The notes under the pieces are model-generated. The model saw nothing but the letters and a program-made list of their open reading frames with translations, was not told the DNA's origin and searched no databases. Shown here piece after piece: positions 7,422 through 15,189 of a DNA stretch of 15,917 nucleotides (within the stretch, counting starts at the first letter, position 1; each line of letters opens with the position of its first letter). The position numbers and the translations under genes are program-made. The DNA is from Legionellales bacterium (GTDB lineage: Bacteria; Pseudomonadota; Gammaproteobacteria; WLWR01): NCBI GenBank assembly GCA_012103495.1, contig WLWR01000014.1, positions 1-15,917 on the forward strand, read 5' to 3'.

Positions 7422-8990
7422 ATGTTAATAAGCATGAATAAACGCATGAAAGGGTGGATCACTTGGACGATTGCCATTATTGCAGCGGCGGTATTCGGCT
7501 TATTAGGGATTGAAACATTTTTGCAGCATCGATCGACCCAAGCAGTCACGGTGATCAAAATTAATGGCACGCCTGTCACCGATCAAGAATTGGATTTAAC
7601 CATTGAGCGATTCAAACGTGATCAAATGAGTGAAATCCCTGCGGGATTGATTGATCGCCATCATGAAGCACAATTGCGTCAGCAAGTTCTCAATGAAATT
7701 ATTGTCAACACGGTTTTAATGCAGCAGGCAGAGAAGATTGGATTGCATATTAGTTCAGGGCAATTGAATGCTGCTATCAGTCAGATCCCATTTTTCCAAG
7801 AAGATGACCAATTTTCACCACAACGCTATTGGCAAATGCTCAATGCAACGTTGTACACTCCTCAATCGTTTTCTGAAGAATTACGCCAGGGACTATTGGT
7901 CAATCAATTGCGGGCAGCGATGATTGGCAGTGCCTTCGCACTACCAAATGAATTGCAACAGGTGATTGAATTGGTTGAACAAACCCGTGATTTTCGTTAT
8001 TTAATTATTCCTATGCGACCGTTATTAGCCCAACTAGAGCCGATCAGTGAACAACAGGCCATTGCGTATTATCAGAAGCACGCGGATGTTTTTACCACGC
8101 CAGAAGAAGTGCAAATTGACTATATTCAACTGAATTTCAGCGATGTGTTGACACAAGTCACCGTCACTGAGCAAGATATTAGTGAATACAGTCAAAATCA
8201 ATCAATGGACGCAGCGCAGCGCCAACAAGTTGTGAACCAAATTAAACAGTCAAAAGCCCAACAGCAATTTGCTACTAAAGTGGATCAACTGGCTGAGTTA
8301 ACATTTGCCGAACCCGATTCATTAGCATCGGCGGGGCAAGCACTTAATTTGCCGATTCGAACCAGCGATTGGTTTACCATTCGTGGTCAATTGCAAGGGG
8401 TGTTGGCCAACCCGCAAGTGGTGCAAACCGCGTTTAGTGAAGATGTATTAACACTGGGGCATAACAGCGATGTCATCCAGGTGAATGACAATACCGTTGT
8501 TGTGTTACGCAACCGTGCTTACCATCCCAGTGAAGCCATTGCCTTTGCTGAAATTAAGCCACAAATTGAGCAGCAATTACAGATTGAAGCGGCGAAACAG
8601 CAAGCCAAAAAACTTGGGCAACAAGTTGAAAATCGGTTGCGTAATGGGCAATCAATCGATGATTTGTTAAAAAACCATCAATGGGGATGGCAGGTAGGTG
8701 AGAATATTATTCGCAATGAAGAGCAAGCCGTCAGCAGTGAAATTGTATTTCACAGCTTTCAAATGCCACTTCCATCAGCGAACGTACCTTTGCCTGTTAG
8801 TGGGATTCATCTGGTTTCCGGTGATTATGCAGTGATTGAATTGAAAGCAGTGAATCAACCTAGTTCACAATTAAGCGAGAATGATATTCAAGGGTTACGT
8901 GATCAAATTGAAAATAATAATGGCATGCTGGCGTACGAATTATATACTCAAGAATTGATCGACCAGGCCAAAATTAAGCGCTATGAATGA
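7422..8990 (+). CDS. ppiD: PpiD-like periplasmic chaperone lacking a parvulin domain
   Basis: This is an inner-membrane-anchored chaperone related to SurA that, in E. coli, sits at the SecYEG exit and assists emerging periplasmic proteins. A single membrane segment at about 11-34 is followed by a SurA-N-like helical region (about 40-200). The conserved C-terminal part (about 275-522) includes a SDWFTI segment matching TGWFS of the E. coli protein. At 522 residues it is about 100 shorter than E. coli PpiD (623). The missing length corresponds to the central parvulin domain: the region after the TPEEVQIDYI segment runs straight into the post-parvulin helices at about 255-275. No frame break is visible. 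Start: ATG 7422 with a weak TTGGA nine bases upstream; ATG 7434 and 7446 are alternatives. Gene order after hupB supports the name. Confidence 0.85.
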   Translation: MLISMNKRMKGWITWTIAIIAAAVFGLLGIETFLQHRSTQAVTVIKINGTPVTDQELDLTIERFKRDQMSEIPAGLIDRHHEAQLRQQVLNEIIVNTVLMQQAEKIGLHISSGQLNAAISQIPFFQEDDQFSPQRYWQMLNATLYTPQSFSEELRQGLLVNQLRAAMIGSAFALPNELQQVIELVEQTRDFRYLIIPMRPLLAQLEPISEQQAIAYYQKHADVFTTPEEVQIDYIQLNFSDVLTQVTVTEQDISEYSQNQSMDAAQRQQVVNQIKQSKAQQQFATKVDQLAELTFAEPDSLASAGQALNLPIRTSDWFTIRGQLQGVLANPQVVQTAFSEDVLTLGHNSDVIQVNDNTVVVLRNRAYHPSEAIAFAEIKPQIEQQLQIEAAKQQAKKLGQQVENRLRNGQSIDDLLKNHQWGWQVGENIIRNEEQAVSSEIVFHSFQMPLPSANVPLPVSGIHLVSGDYAVIELKAVNQPSSQLSENDIQGLRDQIENNNGMLAYELYTQELIDQAKIKRYE

Positions 8991-9010
8991 ATTAAAATCT
9001 GGCGTTACTT

Positions 9011-9052
9011 CTCACTCTAACACAACCGGCTAGTCGGTGTGTGTAGAGTGAG
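9011..9052. terminator. Hairpin between convergent ppiD and fabI
   Basis: CTCACTCTA (9011-9019) and TAGAGTGAG (9044-9052) form nine perfect pairs. Inner ACACA/TGTGT and CCG/CGG pairing extends the stem with small bulges around a GCTAGT loop. It lies between two converging genes and could terminate both, although neither side has a strong T-run. Confidence 0.5.
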
Positions 9053-9081
9053 TGGTTACGCTTAGAATGCTCGCACGCGAA

Positions 9082-9861
9082 TTATAATTGACCGATTGAC
9101 ATGGCATGAAAACCGCCGTCTACATGAATGACTTCCGCTGTGATGCCATCGGCTAATTCTGAACACAAAAAAGCAGCCGTATTCCCCACTTGTTCAATGG
9201 TGGTATTTTGACGTAAAGGGGTTACTTGTTCATGGTAGCCTAAAATTTGTTTGAAACCTTTGATCCCCGAAGCGGCTAACGTGCGAATAGGGCCTGCGGA
9301 AATGGCATTCACCCGGACACCTTGAGGACCTAAGCTGTTAGCGATGTAACGCATGTTGGCTTCTAAGCTGGCTTTGGCAACTCCCATCACATTGTAATTA
9401 CTCACAATTTTTTCAGCACCTAAATAAGTTAAAGTCAGCAAAGCGCCGTTGCGATTGAGCATGGGTTGGGCTGCTTTGGCAAGCGCTGCAAAACTGTAAC
9501 TGCTGATGTCATGGGCCAGATTAAACCCTTCACGGTTCATATTTTCTAAATAATCACCTTCTAACAATTCACCAGGAGCAAAAGCAACGGAATGTATAAT
9601 GATGTCAACACTGCCCCAGTGTTGCTGCAAACTGGTAAAGACCTGGTTAATTTGATCATCTTGGGTAACATCCAGTGGCAGAATGATTTGTGCATTAAAT
9701 TCTTCGGCGGCTTTTTCAACCCGGGAGCGTAATTTTTCAGTTTGGTAAGTGAAGGCAAGTTCAGCCCCTTGTTGATGAAAAGCACTGGCGATTCCATAAG
9801 CAATCGATCGCTGACTAGCCAATCCGACAATTAATGCTTTTTTACCACTTAATAGCGACAT
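9082..9861 (-). CDS. fabI: Enoyl-[acyl-carrier-protein] reductase (NADH)
   Basis: This enzyme catalyses the last reduction of each type II fatty-acid elongation cycle, converting trans-2-enoyl-ACP to acyl-ACP with NADH in the cytoplasm. It has 259 residues (262 in E. coli). It is a short-chain-dehydrogenase fold with an N-terminal GLASQRSIAYGIA nucleotide-binding segment. Tyr146, Tyr156 and Lys163 (YNVMGVAK) stand at the same positions as the E. coli active-site residues, and the segment AISAGPIRTLAASGIK is conserved. Residue 93 is Ala where E. coli has Gly; other FabI proteins naturally have Ala there. AAGGA lies just upstream of the start. The gene stands alone, convergent with ppiD and divergent from prmB, with its own promoter. 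Confidence 0.97.
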   Translation of the reverse strand: MSLLSGKKALIVGLASQRSIAYGIASAFHQQGAELAFTYQTEKLRSRVEKAAEEFNAQIILPLDVTQDDQINQVFTSLQQHWGSVDIIIHSVAFAPGELLEGDYLENMNREGFNLAHDISSYSFAALAKAAQPMLNRNGALLTLTYLGAEKIVSNYNVMGVAKASLEANMRYIANSLGPQGVRVNAISAGPIRTLAASGIKGFKQILGYHEQVTPLRQNTTIEQVGNTAAFLCSELADGITAEVIHVDGGFHAMSIGQL

Positions 9862-9896
9862 AGTTGGGTTTCCTTTAAATTCATTTGCAAGTCGAT

Positions 9897-9925
9897 ATTC
9901 TAGCGCTGTTATAAACTGCAGTAAA
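9897..9925 (-). promoter_or_regulatory. Promoter for fabI
   Basis: Read on the minus strand, TTTACT (9920-9925) serves as -35 (4 of 6) and TAGAAT (9897-9902) as -10 (5 of 6) with a 17-base spacer. Transcription would start near 9890, about 29 bases upstream of the fabI ATG. AGCGC directly precedes the -10 box. Confidence 0.5.
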
Positions 9926-9978
9926 ATTTTATTGTGTTAAGTTGACATTCTTACCCTCGTGGCGATTCATAGTAAGTG

Positions 9979-9987
9979 TGCTACTAT
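9979..9987 (+). promoter_or_regulatory. Possible extended -10 promoter for prmB
   Basis: TGCTACTAT combines a TGn extension with a TACTAT -10 (4 of 6). It lies about 35 bases before the prmB GTG. A perfect TTGACA at 9942-9947 is too far upstream to pair with it and has no good -10 at 16-18 bases, so the promoter assignment is tentative. Confidence 0.35.
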
Positions 9988-10020
9988 TCACCTTCAAAAA
10001 ATTGATCGGTAATAACCATT

Positions 10021-10887
10021 GTGCAAGCAGGAACTCTCATTGCTTCTGGCGCGGAATTATTTATTGAACATGAGCTGGTGTTTGGTCATGGAACCGAAGA
10101 TGCTTATTGGGAAGCGGCGTGGATTGTCTATCATGTGGTGCAACAACCGTTTTCTCAATCGATCGAAACGTTAGAATTATTATCTTCACAAGTGACCCAA
10201 ATCCAACAATTATTTCAGCGACGCATCGATGAACGTATTCCAGTTGCTTATTTGATCCATGAAGCTTACTTTGCCGGTTTGGCTTTTTATGTTGACGAGC
10301 GAGTGTTGATTCCACGTTCACCCATTGCTGAATTGATCACCCAGCAATTTGCTCCATGGCTTACCGTAGAACCGCGACGATTATTGGACATCGGTACTGG
10401 CAGTGGTTGTATCGCCATTGCATGCGCTTATGCTTTTGGTCAAGCGATGGTGGATGCGGTTGACATTAGTGAGGATGCGTTGGTGGTAGCGAGTCGCAAT
10501 GTGCAATTGCATCAACTGGTTGATCGCGTGCATTTGTATGCTTCGGATTTATTTGCCGCGTTGCCGCCGAGGCAATACGATGTGATTGTTAGCAACCCAC
10601 CTTATGTGGACGCCATCGATATGGCTGTGTTGCCACCAGAATTTACTCATGAACCGAGTCTTGGTTTGGCCGCGGGAAGCGATGGTTTGTGCATTGTCGA
10701 GCGTATCTTAGCCAGCGCCAGTCAATTTTTAACTCCACAAGGTCTATTGATAGTTGAAGTGGGTAATAGTGAAACTGCGTTAATTTCTCAATACCCGCAT
10801 GTGCCATTTACTTGGTTGACTTTTGCCAACGGTGGACAAGGGGTGTTTTTGTTAACTCAGGCACAATTACAGCAATATTTTGGATAA
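10021..10887 (+). CDS. prmB: 50S ribosomal protein L3 glutamine methyltransferase
   Basis: This SAM-dependent N5-glutamine methyltransferase modifies a GGQ-like glutamine of ribosomal protein uL3. It has 288 residues (310 in E. coli). The N-terminal helical substrate-recognition part contains FGHGT (21-25). The segment RIPVAYLI-EAYFAGL-FYVDERVLIPRSP (about 72-101) is specific for PrmB rather than PrmC. SAM motif I (LLDIGTGSGC) is at 121-130 and the catalytic NPPY at 192-195. The C-terminal PFTWL-F-NGG-GVF segment also matches PrmB. The start is GTG at 10021: an in-frame TGA lies just upstream (10003) and residue 1 aligns near the family N-terminus, but the ribosome binding site is weak. It is divergent from fabI and followed by aroC after 126 bases. 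Confidence 0.93.
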   Translation: MQAGTLIASGAELFIEHELVFGHGTEDAYWEAAWIVYHVVQQPFSQSIETLELLSSQVTQIQQLFQRRIDERIPVAYLIHEAYFAGLAFYVDERVLIPRSPIAELITQQFAPWLTVEPRRLLDIGTGSGCIAIACAYAFGQAMVDAVDISEDALVVASRNVQLHQLVDRVHLYASDLFAALPPRQYDVIVSNPPYVDAIDMAVLPPEFTHEPSLGLAAGSDGLCIVERILASASQFLTPQGLLIVEVGNSETALISQYPHVPFTWLTFANGGQGVFLLTQAQLQQYFG

Positions 10888-10950
10888 CGATGCCACTTGA
10901 TTGGCAGGTGTGAGCAGCGGATTTAAAATTTTGGAAGCGGGTTATTATTT

Positions 10951-10980
10951 TTGTTAAAACGATTCTTTTTCGCTTATACT
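10951..10980 (+). promoter_or_regulatory. Promoter for aroC
   Basis: TTGTTA (10951-10956, 4 of 6) and TATACT (10975-10980, 5 of 6) with an 18-base spacer lie about 34 bases before the aroC ATG. It likely drives aroC and the two downstream genes, which follow with almost no gap. Confidence 0.5.
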
Positions 10981-11013
10981 CATGACCCTTGTTAGATAAA
11001 GCGGATCACCAAT

Positions 11014-12069
11014 ATGGCGGGCAATACTTTCGGTCGTTTATTTACTGTGACCACTTGTGGAGAAAGTCATGGGGCAGCACTTAGTGCAATTGTTGATGGG
11101 TGTCCCCCCGGGTTGGCATTGAGTGACGCAGACATTCAACCGGACTTGGATCGACGCAGGCCAGGCCAGTCTAAATTTACTACCCAACGGCGAGAGCCGG
11201 ATCGGGTACACATCACCGCTGGTGTTTTTGAGGGTAAAACCACAGGGGCTCCTATTGGTTTGTGTATTGAAAATATCGATCAACGCAGCAAAGATTATCA
11301 AGCAATCGCTGAGCAATTTCGCCCAGGTCACGCGGATTATACTTATCATCATAAATACGGCATTCGCGACTATCGTGGTGGTGGACGCTCATCGGCACGG
11401 GAAACAGCCATGCGGGTGGCCGCTGGTGCAATTGCTCGCAAATATTTAGCGCACAGCCATCAAATTCAAATTCGAGGTTGCTTAACTCAACTTGGGCCAA
11501 TTGAATTAGAACCACTGGATTGGGATGCAGTGGATCAAAATCCATTTTTTTGCGCCGATCCAACAAAAATTCCACGATTGGAAACATTCATTCAGCAAAT
11601 TCGCAAAGCTGGTGATTCCATCGGCGCTAAAGTGACCGTGCAAGCCGATGGGGTTCCCGTTGGTTTGGGTGAACCGGTATTTGATCGGTTGGACGCAGAT
11701 ATTGCCGCCAAAGGGGTGGAAATCGGCGCAGGGTTTGGCAGCGTGATCCAAAAAGGTAGTGAGCATCGCGACCAATTGACCCAGGCTGGGTTTTTATCCA
11801 ATCATGCCGGTGGGGTGCTGGGAGGGATTAGCAGTGGTCAACCCATCATTGCTCATGTGGCGTTTAAACCGACCTCCAGTATTTTACAACCAGGGCGTTC
11901 TCTTAATACTAAAGGAGAAGAAATTGAAGTGGTGACCACCGGTCGGCATGATCCTTGTGTGGGTATTCGGGCAGTGCCAATTGCCGAAGCCATGTTAGCC
12001 TTAGTGATTATGGATCATTTATTGCGTCATCGTGCGCAAAATTTTGATCATTTAATTGCCACGTCATAA
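11014..12069 (+). CDS. aroC: Chorismate synthase
   Basis: This enzyme converts 5-enolpyruvylshikimate-3-phosphate to chorismate, the last step of the shikimate pathway, using reduced FMN. The 351 residues fit the family (361 in E. coli). All three family signatures are visible: GESHG at 16-20, RGGGRSSARET at 121-131 and GRHDPCVGIRAVPIAEAM at 310-327. The segment RRPGQSKFTTQRREPD near 48-63 is the expected FMN/substrate region. The ribosome binding site (AGCGGA) is weak. The stop overlaps the start of the next gene by one base (TAATG), indicating translational coupling. Confidence 0.98.
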   Translation: MAGNTFGRLFTVTTCGESHGAALSAIVDGCPPGLALSDADIQPDLDRRRPGQSKFTTQRREPDRVHITAGVFEGKTTGAPIGLCIENIDQRSKDYQAIAEQFRPGHADYTYHHKYGIRDYRGGGRSSARETAMRVAAGAIARKYLAHSHQIQIRGCLTQLGPIELEPLDWDAVDQNPFFCADPTKIPRLETFIQQIRKAGDSIGAKVTVQADGVPVGLGEPVFDRLDADIAAKGVEIGAGFGSVIQKGSEHRDQLTQAGFLSNHAGGVLGGISSGQPIIAHVAFKPTSSILQPGRSLNTKGEEIEVVTTGRHDPCVGIRAVPIAEAMLALVIMDHLLRHRAQNFDHLIATS

Positions 12070-13460
12070 TGCATCCTCTGATCTTATTTTTGGTAATTTT
12101 ATGGGAAGGGTTTGTTACCATTGCCGTTGAAATTTTAACCATTCGGCAATTGACACCTTTTGTTGGCAACAGTGTGGTGGCGATCAGTTTGATCATTGGG
12201 GTGTTTTTATTATTTTTAGCCTTGGGCTATCGCCGTGGAGGACAGTATTTAACCCAGTATCGCACGATCTTGATTCGCAACTTCACACTGGCGGCTTTGT
12301 GGTTGGGAATTGGGCTGTCGTATTATTTCACTGCGCATTTTTTCTATTCAATTCATACTTGGGTCAGTCGTCATTTATTGATCAACTTAACCGTATATTT
12401 GTTATTGATTGTGGCGCCTTTGGTGTACATTTTGGGACAGACTGTGCCTATCACTACCAATCTATTTAAACAGCATGCCACGGTGGGACAAATTAGTGGT
12501 AGGGTTTTGTTTTGGAGCACCTTGGGTTCATTTACTGGCGCGGTGCTGACTTCATTAGTCTTATTAACTTGGGTCGGTGTGGCTTGGTCGATCGTGATCA
12601 ATTTCAGTATTTTAGTGGTGCTTATTTTATTGTTGTTACCATCTTGGCGACGACAATGGTGGCGAATTGCTCTATTAGGATGGGGCGGTATAATCATTTA
12701 CTATGTCAATGTTGATATCAACCGTCAACTGTTTGTCCATGAAAATCATTACGCCAATTATCAAATTGCGAACGACTTTGAAATTGAAGCGGGTCAAATT
12801 GGTACAGCACTGGTGATCAATCAATCGCTCAGTTCTTTTCGCGGTGAAGATGGGCAACCCGCACCTTATGTGCAATTGATTCGGAAATTTTTATTGGATG
12901 ATTTGCAATTGACGGGAAAGCAAATATTGGTGATTGGTGCCGGTGGATTTTCATTTACTGAGCAAGGGGATTCTGGCAATGAATGGACGTACATTGATAT
13001 TGACCCGGCCATTGAGGCAATCACGCGTGATCATTTTAATCCACAATTGCAGGCACAATTTATTGCTGCCGATGCACGGCAATATTTGCGGGATACCACG
13101 CAATTGTATGATGTGATTATTAGCGATGCTTACAGCAATCAGATTATGATCCCCGATTATTTATTGACGCGAAATTATTTTATCGATTTGAGAAACCGGT
13201 TAACCGATACGGGGATTGCCGTGTTTAATTTTATTTTAAACCCACTGTACTTGGATCGTTATTCACAGCGAGTGGATCGAACCGTCCGATCAGTCTTTGC
13301 GCATTGTGTGGTTACCCCATTGCATTATCAAGCCAAATACACCAATGTCTTGTATTTTTGTCGACCGTCACCATATAACGAGGATGCACAAGAATATACC
13401 GATAACTTGAATCCCGCATCGCTGGATTTTTTTAGTGGGCTTGAACAACACTGGGAGTAG
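12069..13460 (+). CDS. Membrane protein with C-terminal spermidine-synthase-like domain
   Basis: This 463-residue protein has about seven hydrophobic segments in its first half (near 3-26, 34-53, 70-88, 103-124, 147-168, 170-191 and 197-213). A soluble Rossmann-type domain follows (about 240-440). The soluble domain has a motif-I loop ILVIGAGGFSF (286-296), an acidic motif II WTYIDIDP (306-313), AADAR at 333-337 and DVIISDAYS at 348-356, the layout of spermidine synthase and related aminopropyl- or methyltransferases. Family knowledge does not fix the substrate; such membrane-linked homologues are mostly uncharacterised, and I do not assign polyamine synthesis. The start overlaps the aroC stop by one base and asd begins about seven bases after its stop, so the three are likely one operon. 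Confidence 0.85.
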   Translation: MHPLILFLVILWEGFVTIAVEILTIRQLTPFVGNSVVAISLIIGVFLLFLALGYRRGGQYLTQYRTILIRNFTLAALWLGIGLSYYFTAHFFYSIHTWVSRHLLINLTVYLLLIVAPLVYILGQTVPITTNLFKQHATVGQISGRVLFWSTLGSFTGAVLTSLVLLTWVGVAWSIVINFSILVVLILLLLPSWRRQWWRIALLGWGGIIIYYVNVDINRQLFVHENHYANYQIANDFEIEAGQIGTALVINQSLSSFRGEDGQPAPYVQLIRKFLLDDLQLTGKQILVIGAGGFSFTEQGDSGNEWTYIDIDPAIEAITRDHFNPQLQAQFIAADARQYLRDTTQLYDVIISDAYSNQIMIPDYLLTRNYFIDLRNRLTDTGIAVFNFILNPLYLDRYSQRVDRTVRSVFAHCVVTPLHYQAKYTNVLYFCRPSPYNEDAQEYTDNLNPASLDFFSGLEQHWE

Positions 13461-13467
13461 TATGTTA

Positions 13468-14502
13468 ATGACGCGAGCAATGAATGTGGCCGTGGTAGGT
13501 GCTACCGGCGCAGTGGGTGAAGCGATGTTGGCTATCCTGGCACAAAGAAATTTTCCAGTGCAGCAAGTGGTTGCGCTGGCCAGTGAACGGTCAGTGGGTA
13601 AAACCGTTATGTTTGGTGAAAAATCATTGGCAGTGCAAGATTTAGCCGGATTTGACTTCAGTGATACCGATATTGCCTTGTTTTCCGCTGGAGGAGCGAT
13701 TTCCAAGCAGTACGCACCCAAGGCCTCTGCTCAGGGTTGTGTGGTGATCGACAACACATCACACTTTCGATTGGATGCTCAAGTGCCCTTGGTGATCCCT
13801 GAAGTCAATCCTGAAACGATTGCTGATTATCGACACAAAGGTATTATTGCTAATCCCAATTGTTCCACCATTCAAATGTTGGTAGCATTAAAACCGCTGC
13901 ACGATGCGGCGCACATTGAACGGATCAATGTAGCAACGTATCAAGCGGTTTCTGGCTCAGGACAGGCGGCAGTTGAAGAGTTGGCTGGGCAAACCGCACA
14001 ATTATTAAATGGTCATGCGGTTGAAACACAAGCGTATCCGGTACAAATTGCTTTCAATGTATTGCCTTATATCGATCAAATGTTGGAAAATGATTATACC
14101 CGTGAAGAAATGAAAATGGTGTGGGAAACGCAAAAAATTTTAAACGATGAGACAATCAAAGTGAATCCCACCGCTGCAAGAGTACCGGTGTTTTATGGAC
14201 ATTCAGAAGCCATCCATATTGAAACTCGTGAAAAGATCACCGTCGCGCAAGCACGGGCACTGCTGGGTGGTGCGCCAGGGGTGCAAGTGGTGGACGATGC
14301 AAAAGGGAAGGCTTATTTATCAGCGTTTACTCATGCCAGTGGTGAAGATCCGGTGTTTGTGGGACGTATCCGTGAAGATATTTCACATCCGCATGGTTTG
14401 AACTTATGGGTAGTGGCTGATAATGTGCGCAAAGGAGCTGCGTTAAACGCGGTGCAAATTGCAGAAATTTTATCTCGTGATTATTTGAACTGTGAATCAT
14501 AA
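13468..14502 (+). CDS. asd: Aspartate-semialdehyde dehydrogenase
   Basis: This enzyme reduces beta-aspartyl phosphate to aspartate semialdehyde with NADPH, the branch point to lysine, diaminopimelate, threonine and methionine. It is therefore normally essential for peptidoglycan. It has 344 residues from ATG 13468. The N-terminal NADPH-binding loop GATGAVGEAM is at 11-20. The catalytic cysteine is Cys132 in NPNCST, and RVPVFYGHSE (238-247) holds the active-site histidine His245. This is the shorter ASADH subgroup rather than the 367-residue E. coli type. GGAG at 13454-13457 gives ten-base spacing to ATG 13468 and only four to the in-frame ATG 13462; an upstream GTG at 13435 would overlap the preceding gene. 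ATG 13462 would add two residues. Confidence 0.96.
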   Translation: MTRAMNVAVVGATGAVGEAMLAILAQRNFPVQQVVALASERSVGKTVMFGEKSLAVQDLAGFDFSDTDIALFSAGGAISKQYAPKASAQGCVVIDNTSHFRLDAQVPLVIPEVNPETIADYRHKGIIANPNCSTIQMLVALKPLHDAAHIERINVATYQAVSGSGQAAVEELAGQTAQLLNGHAVETQAYPVQIAFNVLPYIDQMLENDYTREEMKMVWETQKILNDETIKVNPTAARVPVFYGHSEAIHIETREKITVAQARALLGGAPGVQVVDDAKGKAYLSAFTHASGEDPVFVGRIREDISHPHGLNLWVVADNVRKGAALNAVQIAEILSRDYLNCES

Positions 14503-14575
14503 AATGATGATAAAATATTGATAGCTGTGCCCATCGCAATTGTGGTTTAAAATTCGCAGCTTGAAGTGAGGTGGG

Positions 14576-14607
14576 TATAGACTTTAGTAAATGATACTAG
14601 CTATACT
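14576..14607 (+). promoter_or_regulatory. Promoter with overlapping dyad upstream of the small unknown gene
   Basis: TAGACT (14578-14583, 4 of 6) and TATACT (14602-14607, 5 of 6) have an 18-base spacer. Across them runs an interrupted dyad: TATAG (14576-14580) and TAGTA (14585-14589) mirrored by TACTA (14595-14599) and CTATA (14601-14605). A regulator bound here would cover the spacer and the -10 box. The predicted transcript would include the small gene at 14638 and probably the ankyrin gene. Confidence 0.4.
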
Positions 14608-14637
14608 TATTTTATCGATGTTTGGATTTAACTTATT

Positions 14638-15180
14638 ATGCCTAAATCATACAAATTAACTCATACAGCAACCCCCGCGGTATCCTCTCGCCGTCATCGA
14701 GTGGCCACTCAAACATCATCGGATCTAAAACATCCGCATGCTTTAGCAGGGTTGGTACACAATGAGGATAATGTGGGTGGCGATAGTGATCGGGAGAAGC
14801 CACGCATTCGAGAATTGTTTGGCTTACCCCAAGATGAAACTCACAGAATGTACATTGAGCAGCGGGAATTGGAACAAACCGGCCATCGCCGGTTGGGTAA
14901 AGTCAATGCGCGTGAGAAATCCCCTGAATTACCCTCAGGTGATTTGCAAAAAGGGCAAGGGTATCAAGCCCATCCATTGTTAGCCAATTCACAGCGATTT
15001 GACGGTGTGGATCCCAAAGTAAATCCAATGGCGGTACTTGCTTCGCATGATCCAGAAATTGCCAATGAATTAGAAAAAAACAGAGCCGAACAACAGCATG
15101 ATAAAGAATTGCGTTTAAGCTTACAAAAGGGTAATGATCACACCTATACAAGTGACTCAACGCCAACTTTAAATCGATAA
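14638..15180 (+). CDS. Small hydrophilic protein of unknown function
   Basis: This 180-residue protein has no membrane segment, signal peptide or cysteine. The first ~60 residues are Ser/Thr/His-rich and look disordered. A middle block has charged motifs (REKPRIRELFGLPQDE, about 53-68). The C-terminal third has FDGVDPKVNP (121-130), a Glu/Lys/Gln-rich probable helix (about 139-160) and a polar Thr/Ser-rich tail. I do not recognise the family. The codon usage is like its neighbours. The ribosome binding site is weak (GGA at 14624-14626, 11 bases before ATG). It sits between asd and the ankyrin-repeat gene, which begins nine bases after its stop, so the two are likely cotranscribed. A role as a secreted substrate or partner of the ankyrin protein is only a guess from position. 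Confidence 0.75.
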   Translation: MPKSYKLTHTATPAVSSRRHRVATQTSSDLKHPHALAGLVHNEDNVGGDSDREKPRIRELFGLPQDETHRMYIEQRELEQTGHRRLGKVNAREKSPELPSGDLQKGQGYQAHPLLANSQRFDGVDPKVNPMAVLASHDPEIANELEKNRAEQQHDKELRLSLQKGNDHTYTSDSTPTLNR

Positions 15181-15189
15181 TTTATTCTT

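Noticed and set aside
9583..9585. FabI Ala93 in place of the E. coli Gly93, a position linked to triclosan resistance
   Set aside because: Alanine at this position is natural in several other FabI proteins, including triclosan-sensitive ones, so it does not by itself indicate resistance.
10891..10906. TGCCA/TGGCA hairpin after prmB
   Set aside because: Only five pairs with a six-base loop and no T-run; too weak to call a terminator.
13435..13467. Upstream GTG (13435) start for asd
   Set aside because: It overlaps the preceding gene, and the Shine-Dalgarno GGAG lies downstream of it, suited to ATG 13468 (or 13462).
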